Assembly: GCF_028368855.1 (NCBI RefSeq)
Contig: NZ_JAQNCY010000002.1
Location: 1 to 64,000 of the forward strand
DNA length: 64,000 nucleotides
From: Leisingera sp. SS27
GTDB lineage: Bacteria; Pseudomonadota; Alphaproteobacteria; Rhodobacterales; Rhodobacteraceae
Direction of reading: 5' to 3'
Under the pieces are notes generated by a model that had not been told where the DNA came from, did not search any database, and worked only from the letters and a program-made list of their open reading frames with translations. How positions within the stretch are numbered: the stretch's first letter is position 1; every line of letters begins with the position of its first letter. This document shows, piece by piece, positions 17,380 through 25,864 of the stretch. Both the position numbers and the translations under genes were made by a program.

Positions 17380-18369
17380 CTATTTTTCTTTTGAAAACAA
17401 ACCCGTCAACGCCCGTTGCACCACCTTGCGGGTGCTGGGTTTGTGCTGCGCGGAGAACGGCATCGGGCGGCAAACCTCCATCGCGGCGATGCCAACGCGG
17501 GCGGACAGGGCACCGTTGACCAGCCCCTCGCCGAAACGGCGGGAGAGCTTGGACAGCACCGACCCGCCCAGCACCGGCTCCAACAGGTCATCGCCTGCGG
17601 CCACTGCGCCGGTGGCGGCCAGATGCGCCAGCACCGCGCGGGTCAGCCTCCAGGAGCTGAAGAAACCCGGCCGGCCGCCATAAATCCCGGCCACACGCCG
17701 GATCATGCGCAGCGAAGAAACCAGCGCGGTCAGGATATCCGCCAGCGCCATCGGCACCAGCGCGGTCACCGTGGCGACCTGGCGGGCCGCCGCCTCCACC
17801 TCGCGCAAGGCAATGGCGTCCAGCGGCACCAGCAGTTCTTCCTCTGCCAGCAGCAGCAGCGCGTCGCCGTCCATCACCTCCGCCTGCCGCTCTGCCAGCC
17901 TTGCCTGATGCCAGCTGAGATCCTCGCGCCCGTTGTAGTAAGCCTCCAGCCGGGTGGTGAAGGCGCGGGCGTCGGTCAGATCCACGACCTCCGTTGCCTG
18001 ATGGCGCAAGGCATCGACCCGGCGCAGCCGGGAGAGCGCGGCCAGTTCGCGCAAGGCCATCGCCAGCGCCAGCAGCAGGAGCAGCCCCAGACCAGCGGTA
18101 ACGGCCCAGCCCAGCACCGGCACCCGCGCGACCAGGCCTGCGGCAAAATCCCAGGCCGCAACGGAGGCCATGGCGCCAATGAGGGCAACCAGCAGTGCCC
18201 AGAACCAGCGGGCCAGCCGCGAGGGGTGGCGCGCCGCGATGCGGGCGGCCTGCTCCATGGCCGTTGGCGGGACTGCCAACGGAGCGGGATCGGGCACCGG
18301 CGGCGCCTCGGCCACGGGCGGCGCGGCGCCATCTTCCTCCAGATCAAACAGGACCGGCTTGTTGCTCAT
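17380..18369 (-). CDS. YcjF-like DUF697 membrane protein (TIGR01620 type)
   Basis: The 329-residue protein has an acidic N-terminal tail (MSNKPVLFDLEEDG), two central hydrophobic helices (about 65-115: RWFWALLVALIGAMASVAAW and GWAVTAGLGLLLLLALAMAL) and a C-terminal DUF697 domain. YcjF proteins are usually encoded next to YcjX ATPases, as here, with a GNAT gene in between. The function is not established; in enterobacteria the pair is in the phage-shock region. The ATG at 18369 follows GGAGG and overlaps the GNAT stop codon (ATGA), indicating coupled translation. Confidence 0.85.
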   Translation of the reverse strand: MSNKPVLFDLEEDGAAPPVAEAPPVPDPAPLAVPPTAMEQAARIAARHPSRLARWFWALLVALIGAMASVAAWDFAAGLVARVPVLGWAVTAGLGLLLLLALAMALRELAALSRLRRVDALRHQATEVVDLTDARAFTTRLEAYYNGREDLSWHQARLAERQAEVMDGDALLLLAEEELLVPLDAIALREVEAAARQVATVTALVPMALADILTALVSSLRMIRRVAGIYGGRPGFFSSWRLTRAVLAHLAATGAVAAGDDLLEPVLGGSVLSKLSRRFGEGLVNGALSARVGIAAMEVCRPMPFSAQHKPSTRKVVQRALTGLFSKEK

Positions 18370-18821
18370 GCCGCGGCCTCCGGGGCGGTGCGCCATTCAT
18401 AAGCGATATCGGGCAAGCCTTCCTCGTTGTTCAGGCCATCGCCCCGTCCGGTCTCAGTGAACCCTTCGCGCTGGTAGAACCGCTGCGCACGGCCGTTGGC
18501 CGTGAAGGTGCGCAAGGAGAGCCGCGGGGATGCAGCCTTGGCGGCATCCAGCAGCATCTTGCCGGCGCCCTGCCCGCAGGCGCCGGGAGCAAGGTAGAGA
18601 GAGCAGACCTCCTCCTCCTTGCGGGCGAGAAACCCGAGGATTGCTCCGTCCCGCTCTGCCACCGTGACCCAGCCGCGGTCGATCATGACACCGCAGAAAA
18701 AGATAACCTCGGCAGAGGAGTAAAGCTTGGGCATCCAGGCGGTATCCTGCTGAAACCGGTAGAGAATTTCACCAACTGTTCCGGCATCCAAAGGCGTGGC
18801 TGGGCGCAGGGAGAGGGTCAC
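18366..18821 (-). CDS. GNAT family N-acetyltransferase
   Basis: The 151-residue protein has the GNAT fold: N-terminal LRPATPLDAGTVGEILYRF, the central strand VCSLYLAPGACGQGAGKML with the acetyl-CoA pyrophosphate loop (GACGQGAGK), and the C-terminal FYQREGFTETGRG motif. The acyl acceptor is unknown. It starts with GTG at 18821, which overlaps the stop codon of the upstream YcjX gene (GTGA) and is preceded by GGAG, and its own stop overlaps the next start. It is thus the middle gene of a tight three-gene operon. Confidence 0.85.
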   Translation of the reverse strand: MTLSLRPATPLDAGTVGEILYRFQQDTAWMPKLYSSAEVIFFCGVMIDRGWVTVAERDGAILGFLARKEEEVCSLYLAPGACGQGAGKMLLDAAKAASPRLSLRTFTANGRAQRFYQREGFTETGRGDGLNNEEGLPDIAYEWRTAPEAAA

Positions 18822-20230
18822 AGGGCATCTCCGATCAGGAAGTCTGCGGCGCGGTCCAGGCGGATATGCGGCGGCCCGCTGCCGTGTTTCAGGGTGAGCG
18901 GCGCGGGCGCAAAGGCCATCGCTTGGTAGTCGCCCTCCAGCCAGCGTTCGGCGCCTTGCCGCGCCGGGGTCAGCAGCTGGGCCGGGTCCTGCGGCAATGC
19001 GCCGGGGTAGAAGGCCGCTTGTTTGCCGCTCTCCAGCAAGCTGCCGCGCACGCAGGGCAGCTCAGCACCGTTGTGCAGGCGCATTTCTTCCGTTGTGGTG
19101 CGCAGGGAGGCCATCGCCAGCGCCGCAGTATCCGCCCCGGCAAAGCGGGCGCGGTCCTGCGCCTCACGGGTCAGGGCCTCGATGATCGCGGTCATCTTGG
19201 GATGCTGGGCATGGTGCAAGTGGTCGGCCTTGGTGGCGGCAAACAGGATTTTCTCCACCCGCTTGCCGCCCAGAAGCCGGGTCAGGAAATGGTTGCGGCC
19301 CGGTTTGAAGGCGCTGAGGATATCCGTCATCGCATGGCGCAGATCCTCCACCGCCTGCGGCCCGGAATGGATCGCCGAGAGCGCATCCACAAGCACCACC
19401 TGCCGGTCGATACGGGCGAAGTGGTCGCGGAAGAAGGGTTTGACGACCTTGGATTTATAGGCCTCGTAGCGGCGCTCCATCTCGCGCCAGAGGCTGCCGC
19501 GCGGGGCGCTGGCCTCTGGTGGCAGCGGGGCGAAGGTCAGCACTGGCGAGCCTTCCAGATCGCCCGGCAGCAGGAAACGGCCAGGGGTGCAGTCGTAGAA
19601 GCCAGCCGCGCGGGCGGCGGCCAAGTATTCAGTGAAGGCGGCGGCAAGCGCCTGCGCCTGCAACTCGTCATGCGTCCTTGCGGGGACAGCCTTGGATTGT
19701 TCTGCCAGGAAGCGGTCCGCCTGCGGACGGCTGGCAATGCGGGACAGCACATCTGCAGACCACTCGGCGTAGGTCTTGTCCAGCAAAGCCAGATCCAGCA
19801 GCCATTCGCCGGGATAGTCGACAATATCCAAATGCAGTGTGCGCGGCCCCTGCAGGCCTGCCAGGAGGCCGGCGGGCCGCACCTTCAGGCTGAGACGCAG
19901 CTCGGAAACCGCCCTTGTGCTGTCCGGCCAATGAGGTGACGGCCCGGTCAGCGCCGCGAGGTGGTTTTCATAGTCGAACCGCGGCACGGTGTCGTCGGGC
20001 TGGGGCTGCAGGAAGGCGGCCTCGATCCGGCCCTCGCGCGCGGCGCCGAGCTGCAGCATCCGGCCCCGGTCCATCAGGTTGGCGACCAGCGAGGTGATGA
20101 ATACCGTCTTGCCGGAACGCGCCAGCCCGGTGACCCCCAGCCGGACCGGCCGGTCGAACAGCGCCGCGGAAAGGCCGCTGGCGGCGCTCTCCACCCCGCT
20201 CATCACCCCGTCTGCAAGGGAGGTTATCAC
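18818..20230 (-). CDS. YcjX-like P-loop ATPase (DUF463)
   Basis: The protein (about 470 residues from the GTG at 20230) has the YcjX pattern: TSLADGVMSGVESAASGLSA at the start, Walker A in GVTGLARSGKTVFITSLVAN, LHLDIVDYPGEWLLDLALL (switch-like region) and QVVLVDALSAI. It is predicted to be a cytoplasmic or membrane-associated nucleotidase of unknown role, working with the DUF697 protein encoded downstream. The start is uncertain: TTG at 20233, GTG at 20230 and ATG at 20203 are all possible; the family usually keeps the TSLADG segment. The frame upstream of 20233 overlaps the divergent truA start and is unlikely to be translated. Confidence 0.85.
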   Translation of the reverse strand: MITSLADGVMSGVESAASGLSAALFDRPVRLGVTGLARSGKTVFITSLVANLMDRGRMLQLGAAREGRIEAAFLQPQPDDTVPRFDYENHLAALTGPSPHWPDSTRAVSELRLSLKVRPAGLLAGLQGPRTLHLDIVDYPGEWLLDLALLDKTYAEWSADVLSRIASRPQADRFLAEQSKAVPARTHDELQAQALAAAFTEYLAAARAAGFYDCTPGRFLLPGDLEGSPVLTFAPLPPEASAPRGSLWREMERRYEAYKSKVVKPFFRDHFARIDRQVVLVDALSAIHSGPQAVEDLRHAMTDILSAFKPGRNHFLTRLLGGKRVEKILFAATKADHLHHAQHPKMTAIIEALTREAQDRARFAGADTAALAMASLRTTTEEMRLHNGAELPCVRGSLLESGKQAAFYPGALPQDPAQLLTPARQGAERWLEGDYQAMAFAPAPLTLKHGSGPPHIRLDRAADFLIGDAL

Positions 20231-20345
20231 CAAGGCCCTGATCCTGCTCTGTTCTTGCTGCTGACAAGATAGGCAGCATCCCGCCCGGATACCAGAGCGC
20301 ACACGGGGCTTGCCCCGGCCCGGCGCTGTTGCTACTTGCCCGGCC

Positions 20346-21113
20346 ATGCCGCGTTTTGCTTTGAAAGTCGAATATCACGGGAAGCCTTTTGCCGGCTGGC
20401 AAAGGCAGAAGGACCTGCCGTCGGTGCAGGGGGCGATCGAGGCTGCGCTGGCGCGGCTGGAGCCTGGGGAGCACACCATCGCTGCGGCCGGGCGCACAGA
20501 TACCGGCGTGCACGGGCTGGGACAGGTTGCCCATTGCGACATGGCCAAGGAGTGGGACCCGTTCCGCCTGTCGGAAGCGCTGAATTACCATCTGAAGCCC
20601 GATCCGGTCGCCATCGTGGACTGCGCCCGGGTGGAGGGGGACTGGCACGCGCGGTTTTCAGCCCTGGAGCGGCAGTATCTGTTCCGCATCCTGATCCGCC
20701 GCGCACCAGCCACCCATGACGCGGGCCAGGTCTGGCAGATCAGCCATGATCTGGATGCAGACGCCATGCAGGATGCCGCCAACCATCTGATTGGAAACCA
20801 TGATTTCACCACCTTCCGCTCTTCGATCTGCCAGGCGGCGAGCCCGGTCAAGACGCTGGATGAGCTGCGGGTGGAGCGGGTGCAGGGCTTTTCCGGGCCG
20901 GAAATCCATTTCCATGTGCGCGCCCGCAGCTTTCTGCATAATCAGGTGCGCAGCTTTGTCGGCACCCTGGAACGTGTGGGCGCCGGGGCCTGGGAACCGG
21001 AGGATGTGAAGTCCGCGCTGGAGGCCTGCGACCGGGCGGCCTGCGGGCCGGTCTGCCCGGGGCATGGCCTCTATCTGGCGCGGGTGGGATATCCGGACGA
21101 TCCCTTTGCCTGA
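20346..21113 (+). CDS. truA: tRNA pseudouridine(38-40) synthase
   Basis: TruA converts uridines 38-40 in the anticodon stem-loop to pseudouridine. The 255-residue product begins [19 protein letters not shown], carries the catalytic aspartate in [15 protein letters not shown], and has the [19 protein letters not shown] motif of the C-terminal half. Length fits the family. The ATG at 20346 is chosen over 20310 because the first residues then match the family. The gene is divergent from the YcjX operon with a short shared regulatory region of about 115 bp. Confidence 0.95.
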   Translation: MPRFALKVEYHGKPFAGWQRQKDLPSVQGAIEAALARLEPGEHTIAAAGRTDTGVHGLGQVAHCDMAKEWDPFRLSEALNYHLKPDPVAIVDCARVEGDWHARFSALERQYLFRILIRRAPATHDAGQVWQISHDLDADAMQDAANHLIGNHDFTTFRSSICQAASPVKTLDELRVERVQGFSGPEIHFHVRARSFLHNQVRSFVGTLERVGAGAWEPEDVKSALEACDRAACGPVCPGHGLYLARVGYPDDPFA

Positions 21114-21316
21114 GCCCGGAAATGGGGGGTGACATCCGTACACCCCCTGTGCACCGCTTGTGCACCCCCAAGACAGCACCCATCTGACCGGCGGGCCGTC
21201 CGGCCGCCATTTAATCGCCACAACACCCGTTCATACTTGCCGGAACACCGGCAGCCCCCTGCGGCGGTATTGAGCACCGCTGCGGCAATCAGAAACAAAA
21301 AAGGCAGAGCACCCGA

Positions 21317-22051
21317 ATGGCAACAGCAACCAAACCACCGCTTCTGGCCGTCCTGATCGACGCCGACAATATCTCTGCCAAATACGCCGAGGCGATGTTC
21401 GAGGAGATCGCCTCCTTTGGCGAGGCCAGCATCCGGCGCATCTATGGCGACTTTGCCGGCGGGGGCCCCCAGGGCTGGAACAAGGAGAAGCTGGCGTCGC
21501 TGGCGATTGTGCCGCACCAGCAGTTTGCCAATACCACCGGCAAGAACGCCTCAGACATTGCGCTGGTGATCGACGCAATGGACATCCTGCATTCCGGCCG
21601 TTTCGACGGGTTCGTGCTGATCTCTTCGGACAGCGATTTCACCCGGCTGGCCAGCCGTATCCGCGAACAGGGGGTGGATGTGTTCGGCATGGGCATGCGC
21701 AAGACGCCGGCCGCCTTTGTGCAGGCGTGCAAGCGCTTCATCTATGTGGAGAACCTGCTGGAGGAGCCTGCAAAGGCGAAGGCCAAGCCCAAGAAGGAAG
21801 AGGGCAACGGCAACGCGCCATCGGAGCTCGCGGACCCGACCAAGCTGGTTGTGCGGGCGATGGATGCGATCGGTCAGGAGGACGAATGGTTCACCCTGGG
21901 CCAGATCGGCCAGTACATCACCGCAGCGTTTCCGGACTTCGACACCCGCAGCTATGGCCAGCGCAAGCTGAGCGACCTGATTGCCACGCTGAAACTGTTT
22001 GAGACCAAGCGCGGCGAGGGCAACCAGATCCTGGTGCGGCGGCTGGACTAA
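21317..22051 (+). CDS. NYN domain / OST-HTH (LOTUS) protein
   Basis: The 244-residue protein combines a PIN-like NYN ribonuclease domain (about 8-150) with a C-terminal winged-helix OST-HTH/LOTUS domain (about 170-244). The acidic active-site residues are visible in LAVLIDADNIS, KNASDIALVIDAMDIL and VLISSDSDFTRLA. A Lys-rich linker (AKAKAKPKKEEGNGN) joins the two. The family is thought to cleave or bind RNA; targets are unknown. AAAGG precedes the ATG at distance 11. The 200-bp gap before it has direct repeats of TGTGCACC (21148-21176) but no gene. Confidence 0.88.
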   Translation: MATATKPPLLAVLIDADNISAKYAEAMFEEIASFGEASIRRIYGDFAGGGPQGWNKEKLASLAIVPHQQFANTTGKNASDIALVIDAMDILHSGRFDGFVLISSDSDFTRLASRIREQGVDVFGMGMRKTPAAFVQACKRFIYVENLLEEPAKAKAKPKKEEGNGNAPSELADPTKLVVRAMDAIGQEDEWFTLGQIGQYITAAFPDFDTRSYGQRKLSDLIATLKLFETKRGEGNQILVRRLD

Positions 22052-22131
22052 GGCTGCGGTTTCCATCTTTCGTTTGCGCGCAATCCGTGGCTTAGTCCCG
22101 CAAAGGGACGCGGCGGCGGGGAGGAACGCGC

Positions 22132-23067
22132 ATGGCAATGCTGATCAGTATCGGCCACGACGGCTGGTACACCGAGGAACAGCTGGCGGAGGAACTGCAG
22201 GCAATGGCGCCCGGCGCCGATATCCGGCCCGTCTCTGCCCCCGGCAACCTGGATGAGATCACGGTGCTGGCCGTTTCCGCGCTGAAAGGCGATCTGCCCG
22301 CGCATTTGCCAAACCTGAAGCTGGTGCAGAAACTTGGCGCCGGGGTGGATACCATCGTGGCGCACCCCAGCCTGGCACCGCATGTGCGCGTCGCCCGGCT
22401 GAGACCGCTGGAACCTGCGCATGAGATCGCGGAGTTCTGCCTGGCCTATGTGCTGCGCGATCAGCGCAACATGCGGGCGCACGCAGCCTCGCAGACCCGC
22501 AGCGCCTGGGAACCGCTGGCGCCCCAACGCCCGCAGGAGACCACGGTGGGCATTCTTGGCCTCGGCCATATCGGCGGCATGACGGCGCGGCTGATGCGCG
22601 ACCTGCGGTTCCGGGTGCTGGGCTGGAGCCGCTCGCCCAAGGAGATCGACGGCGTGGACTGCCGCCATGGCAAAGCGGCGTTGCCGCAGATGCTGGGCGA
22701 ATGCGATTATGTCTGTGCGATCCTGCCCTCCACCCCCGCCACCCGGCAGCTGATGAATGCAGAAATGCTGGCAGCGATGAAGCCGGGCGCGGTGCTGATC
22801 AACGCAGGCCGAGGCGATCTGGTGGATGAACCGGCCCTGCTGGCGGCGCTGGACGCGGGCACACCCGGCCATGCGGTGCTGGATGTGGTGAGCAAGGAAC
22901 CCCTGCCCGCGGACAGCCCGCTGTGGGCGCATCCGAAGGTCACCCTCACTCCGCATGTGTCGGGCTGGCACCTGGGGGATGCGCTGAAAGACGTGGTGGA
23001 GAACCTGCAGCGGCTGGAGGCAGGTGAAGACCTGCTGCACGAAGTGGATCGTGAGCGGGGGTATTGA
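22132..23067 (+). CDS. D-2-hydroxyacid dehydrogenase (glyoxylate/hydroxypyruvate reductase A-like)
   Basis: The 311-residue protein is an NAD(P)-dependent D-isomer-specific 2-hydroxyacid dehydrogenase. The Rossmann loop is VGILGLGHIGGMTARLM, and the catalytic triad is seen as Arg in LINAGRGDLVDE, Glu in VVSKEPLPADSPLW and His in LTPHVSGWH. The GhrA-like pattern PLWAHPKVTLTPHVSGW suggests reduction of glyoxylate or hydroxypyruvate, but the substrate cannot be fixed by eye. GGGAGGAACGCGC precedes the ATG. It follows the NYN gene by 80 bp and ends 13 bases before the convergent GFA gene. Confidence 0.88.
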   Translation: MAMLISIGHDGWYTEEQLAEELQAMAPGADIRPVSAPGNLDEITVLAVSALKGDLPAHLPNLKLVQKLGAGVDTIVAHPSLAPHVRVARLRPLEPAHEIAEFCLAYVLRDQRNMRAHAASQTRSAWEPLAPQRPQETTVGILGLGHIGGMTARLMRDLRFRVLGWSRSPKEIDGVDCRHGKAALPQMLGECDYVCAILPSTPATRQLMNAEMLAAMKPGAVLINAGRGDLVDEPALLAALDAGTPGHAVLDVVSKEPLPADSPLWAHPKVTLTPHVSGWHLGDALKDVVENLQRLEAGEDLLHEVDRERGY

Positions 23068-23080
23068 ACGGCAGTTGCCC

Positions 23081-23521
23081 TTAGACGCCGCCGCGATCCA
23101 GATACTCAGCCATAAGGGTTTCCAGTTCTGCCGCCGTTTCCGGGAACCGGGCATAACTATGCGTGGCAGGCACATTTGACCACGGCAGCTTCTCCTCTGT
23201 CATCAGTTCGACAAAGGGTTCAAACCTGGCGAGATCAGCGAACAGAGCCGTACGCAGATTGACACGGCTCTCCGCGCCCTGAATGCGGGTAAAAACAAAA
23301 TTCAGGCAGTCACGGCAAAAGTTATGCTCCCGCTGCCCGGACCTGAGGCGCCCTGCCAGCAGCCTGCCAGTGACAGAAAAAGACTCTGCCGCAAACATAG
23401 CGGTCAAGGAGAAGGCGCTCGCACAGAGCTTCTGGCAGTCGCGGCAGTGGCACGCAAGCGTCAGAAGGGGCGGTGCGGTCACACAGACTTGCACTTGGCC
23501 GCACAGGCACGCGCCTTTCAT
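23081..23521 (-). CDS. GFA family zinc protein (glutathione-dependent formaldehyde-activating-like)
   Basis: The 146-residue product shows the GFA/CENP-V fold metal ligands: GACLCGQVQV at the N terminus, LACHCRDCQKLCASAFS, and the second pair in EHNFCRDCLNFVF. Members bind zinc; a few are glutathione-dependent formaldehyde-handling enzymes, but most have unknown substrates, so the enzymatic name should not be taken literally. No formaldehyde dehydrogenase gene is near. The start is the ATG at 23521. It is probably transcribed alone. Confidence 0.85.
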   Translation of the reverse strand: MKGACLCGQVQVCVTAPPLLTLACHCRDCQKLCASAFSLTAMFAAESFSVTGRLLAGRLRSGQREHNFCRDCLNFVFTRIQGAESRVNLRTALFADLARFEPFVELMTEEKLPWSNVPATHSYARFPETAAELETLMAEYLDRGGV

Positions 23522-23669
23522 CGGGAGCTGAAGAAAAGCCCTCGGAATCTTCCGGTTGAGAATGCGCGCGCCCGGGGCCAGGGGTCATTGTTTTCCGCGC
23601 CACCGGCCCCAAAACCGCAAAACTTCAGTGGCTTGCCCCGCGCACGCCCGGTGCCGCAGGGCAGCCCGG

Positions 23670-24029
23670 TCAGCCGATAAAATCTTTGTAGCCGGCCTCA
23701 TCCATGTAATCGTCCATCGGCGACAGGTCCGACGGTTTGATCTTGAAGAACCAGGCGTCACCCTCGGCGTCCTCGTTCACCTTGCCGGGATCGTCGGCCA
23801 GCGCTTCGTTCACCTCGACGATCTCACCGTCCAGCGGCGCGAGGATGTCGGAGGCGGCCTTGACCGATTCAATCACCACGATCTCGTCATCCTTGGAGAC
23901 TTCGGTGCCCGGCTCGGGCAGTTCGACATAGACCACCTCGCCCAGCTGCTCGGCGGCGTGGGCGGTGATGCCGACGGTGATCAGGTCGCCCTCGGGCAGC
24001 AGCCACTCGTGTTCCTCGGTGTATTTCAT
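23670..24029 (-). CDS. gcvH: Glycine cleavage system H protein
   Basis: GcvH carries the aminomethyl intermediate on a lipoyl arm between the P, T and L proteins of glycine cleavage. The 119-residue protein starts MKYTEEHEWLLPEGD, has the lipoyl-lysine motif VVIESVKAASDILAPLDGE (Lys at about 62) and ends DYMDEAGYKDFIG, all typical. The ATG at 24029 follows AAGGA at a somewhat long spacing (11). gcvT and gcvP, often in the same operon, are not in the window on either side, and no glycine riboswitch was recognised upstream. Confidence 0.93.
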   Translation of the reverse strand: MKYTEEHEWLLPEGDLITVGITAHAAEQLGEVVYVELPEPGTEVSKDDEIVVIESVKAASDILAPLDGEIVEVNEALADDPGKVNEDAEGDAWFFKIKPSDLSPMDDYMDEAGYKDFIG

Positions 24030-24203
24030 GGGGGTGTTTTCCTTCGAAGAGGCGTGGGTTTCAATGTCTCTGGCCGCCGGAAATGGCGCCGCGGATGGCA
24101 AGGGCACAGCCCCCGCATACGCGGGTATACGGTATCAACGGGCGGGGCTGGCGATCAAGACGGCAAATCACCCGGCGGCTAGATTTTGCAGCCCTCTGGC
24201 GCC

Positions 24204-25652
24204 TCAGAACAGGTTGAAATACTCCGCCTGCTCCCATTCGCTGACGGTATCGAGGTAGCGTTCCCACTCAAAGGTCTTGAGCTGCAGCAGGTAGTCTGCG
24301 GTCTCCGCGCCGAGCACCTCGCGGCACAGGGTTGAGCCTGCGAACCCTTCCAGCGCCTGGCCCAGCGAGCGCGGCAGGCGGTCCGCGTCTTCGCTGTAGG
24401 GCGACAGGGTGGGTTTCGGGGCTTCCAGCCCTTCGCGGATGCCCGCGGCGCCGGCGATAATCTGGGCGGCCAGCGCGTAATAGGGGTTGGCGGTGCTGTC
24501 CGGGGCGCGGTTCTCGATCCGGCTGGCGGGGTCATCGGGCTGCATCAGCGCCCGCAGCATGGCGCCGCGGTTGTCCTCGCCCCAGCCGATGCGGCTGGGG
24601 GCCAATTGGAACGGCAGGTAGCGTTTGTAGCTGTTCACCGTGGGAGCGATCAGCAGCGAGGTCTCAGCCGCGTATTTCAAGAGGCCGGCCATCCAGGCGC
24701 TGGCGGGCGGTGCCAGCATCCCCGCAGTTTCCGGCATGAACAGGTTGCGCCCGGTGGCGAGGTCCTGCAGCGACTGGTGGACATGCCAGCCGTTGGCCAT
24801 GGCATTGTCCAGCCGCGGCTTGGCCATGAAGCTGGCGTGCAGGCCATTGCGGGCGCAGATCTCCTTGACCATGGTGCGGAACATCACCATCGCGTCTGCC
24901 TGCGCCATGGCGCTGCCGGGGGCAAAGGTGAATTCGACCTGGCTGGGGCCCATCTCGATCTCGACCGAGCGTACCGCCAGGCCCAGTTTCTGGGCGTTGC
25001 GGCGCAACAGGTCAAGGATGCCCTCAACCTCGCCATAGCGGGTTTCGGTCAGATACTGATAGCCCTGCGTCAGGTTGCGGGTTTGCACCGGGGAACCGGG
25101 GCGGGTCGCCTGTGTATGGGCGGCGGATTTGTCGGCCAGCTCAAACAGGTGGAACTCCACCTCCAGCCCGAAGGTGGCGGCCATGCCCTGCGCCGCCAGC
25201 ATCTCCACCTGCCGCTGCAGCACCGCGCAGGGGGCAAAGGGGATGGGCCGGCCGTCCGGGTAGACCGGGGTGCAGAAGATCCAGGCGGAATGACCCGACC
25301 AGGGCAGCGCGCGCCAAGTGTCCAGGCGCGGCACCAGCAGCACGTCGCCTGCCCCCTGCATCGGGCCGGCCAGATCCGCGCCCTCCTCCCAAACCGGAAA
25401 GGCGGTGCGGTGCGACGTGTCCTTGAGCAGCAGGGTTGCAGGCACGTTGAGGCCGCGATCGAAGACGGAGGCGAAGGCGTCCGCCATCACCGTCTTGCCG
25501 CGCAGCAGCCCGTGCTGATCGGGGAACAGCACCCGCACCGTTTCGATCCCGTCGAACCGGGCGCGCGATGTGATCTCCGCCGCCTTGCGGCAGTCCTCGG
25601 GAGTCAGCAGCCCCAGGCGGGCCAGATTGCCGGATGTGAAATCTTCTGCCAT
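24204..25652 (-). CDS. Glutamine synthetase family protein (glutamate-amide/amine ligase)
   Basis: The 482-residue protein is a GS-fold ligase rather than a housekeeping GlnA. Features: beta-grasp N-terminal domain, FGLEVEFHLFELAD (metal ligand Glu), GPSQVEFTFAPG, NGWHVHQSLQD (ATP/ammonia region) and the SRIENRAPDSTANPYYALAA motif, close to the gamma-glutamylputrescine synthetase/GlnT-like branch. It probably attaches glutamate to an amine in amine or amino-acid catabolism. Start at 25652 (MAEDFTSGN) follows GAGG at spacing 9; the longer frame to 26090 runs antisense through the divergent regulator. The divergent IclR gene is its likely regulator. Confidence 0.87.
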   Translation of the reverse strand: MAEDFTSGNLARLGLLTPEDCRKAAEITSRARFDGIETVRVLFPDQHGLLRGKTVMADAFASVFDRGLNVPATLLLKDTSHRTAFPVWEEGADLAGPMQGAGDVLLVPRLDTWRALPWSGHSAWIFCTPVYPDGRPIPFAPCAVLQRQVEMLAAQGMAATFGLEVEFHLFELADKSAAHTQATRPGSPVQTRNLTQGYQYLTETRYGEVEGILDLLRRNAQKLGLAVRSVEIEMGPSQVEFTFAPGSAMAQADAMVMFRTMVKEICARNGLHASFMAKPRLDNAMANGWHVHQSLQDLATGRNLFMPETAGMLAPPASAWMAGLLKYAAETSLLIAPTVNSYKRYLPFQLAPSRIGWGEDNRGAMLRALMQPDDPASRIENRAPDSTANPYYALAAQIIAGAAGIREGLEAPKPTLSPYSEDADRLPRSLGQALEGFAGSTLCREVLGAETADYLLQLKTFEWERYLDTVSEWEQAEYFNLF

Positions 25653-25778
25653 GGGCGGCCTCGTCATGCGGAGTTGTTTGAAATTGCACTGGAAATGCCG
25701 TGCCGTCCAGCCGGCAGCCGCATTTACCGCAACCCGTTGCGCTATCTGGATATTGCGGAGGTTTTGCGCCTTGACAGC

Positions 25779-25793
25779 GTTCGCAAAGCGAAC
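25779..25793. promoter_or_regulatory. Putative IclR-type operator in the divergent promoter
   Basis: GTTCGCAAAGCGAAC is a perfect 6-bp inverted repeat with a 3-base centre. It sits directly behind TTGACA (25771-25776) and ahead of ATTGAT (25794-25799), that is, in the 17-bp spacer of a candidate plus-strand promoter for the IclR gene. Binding here would repress the regulator and could also act on the divergent glutamine synthetase-like gene. Confidence 0.5.
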
Positions 25794-25864
25794 ATTGATG
25801 CCGGTATCCGCACAATGCCCGGCCGGGCAGCGGCACGACGGGAACAGAACGGGACGGCCAGGTG

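Noticed and set aside
24030-24203. Possible glycine riboswitch upstream of gcvH
   Set aside because: The usual aptamer core sequences and tandem arrangement were not found by eye; an Infernal search would settle it.
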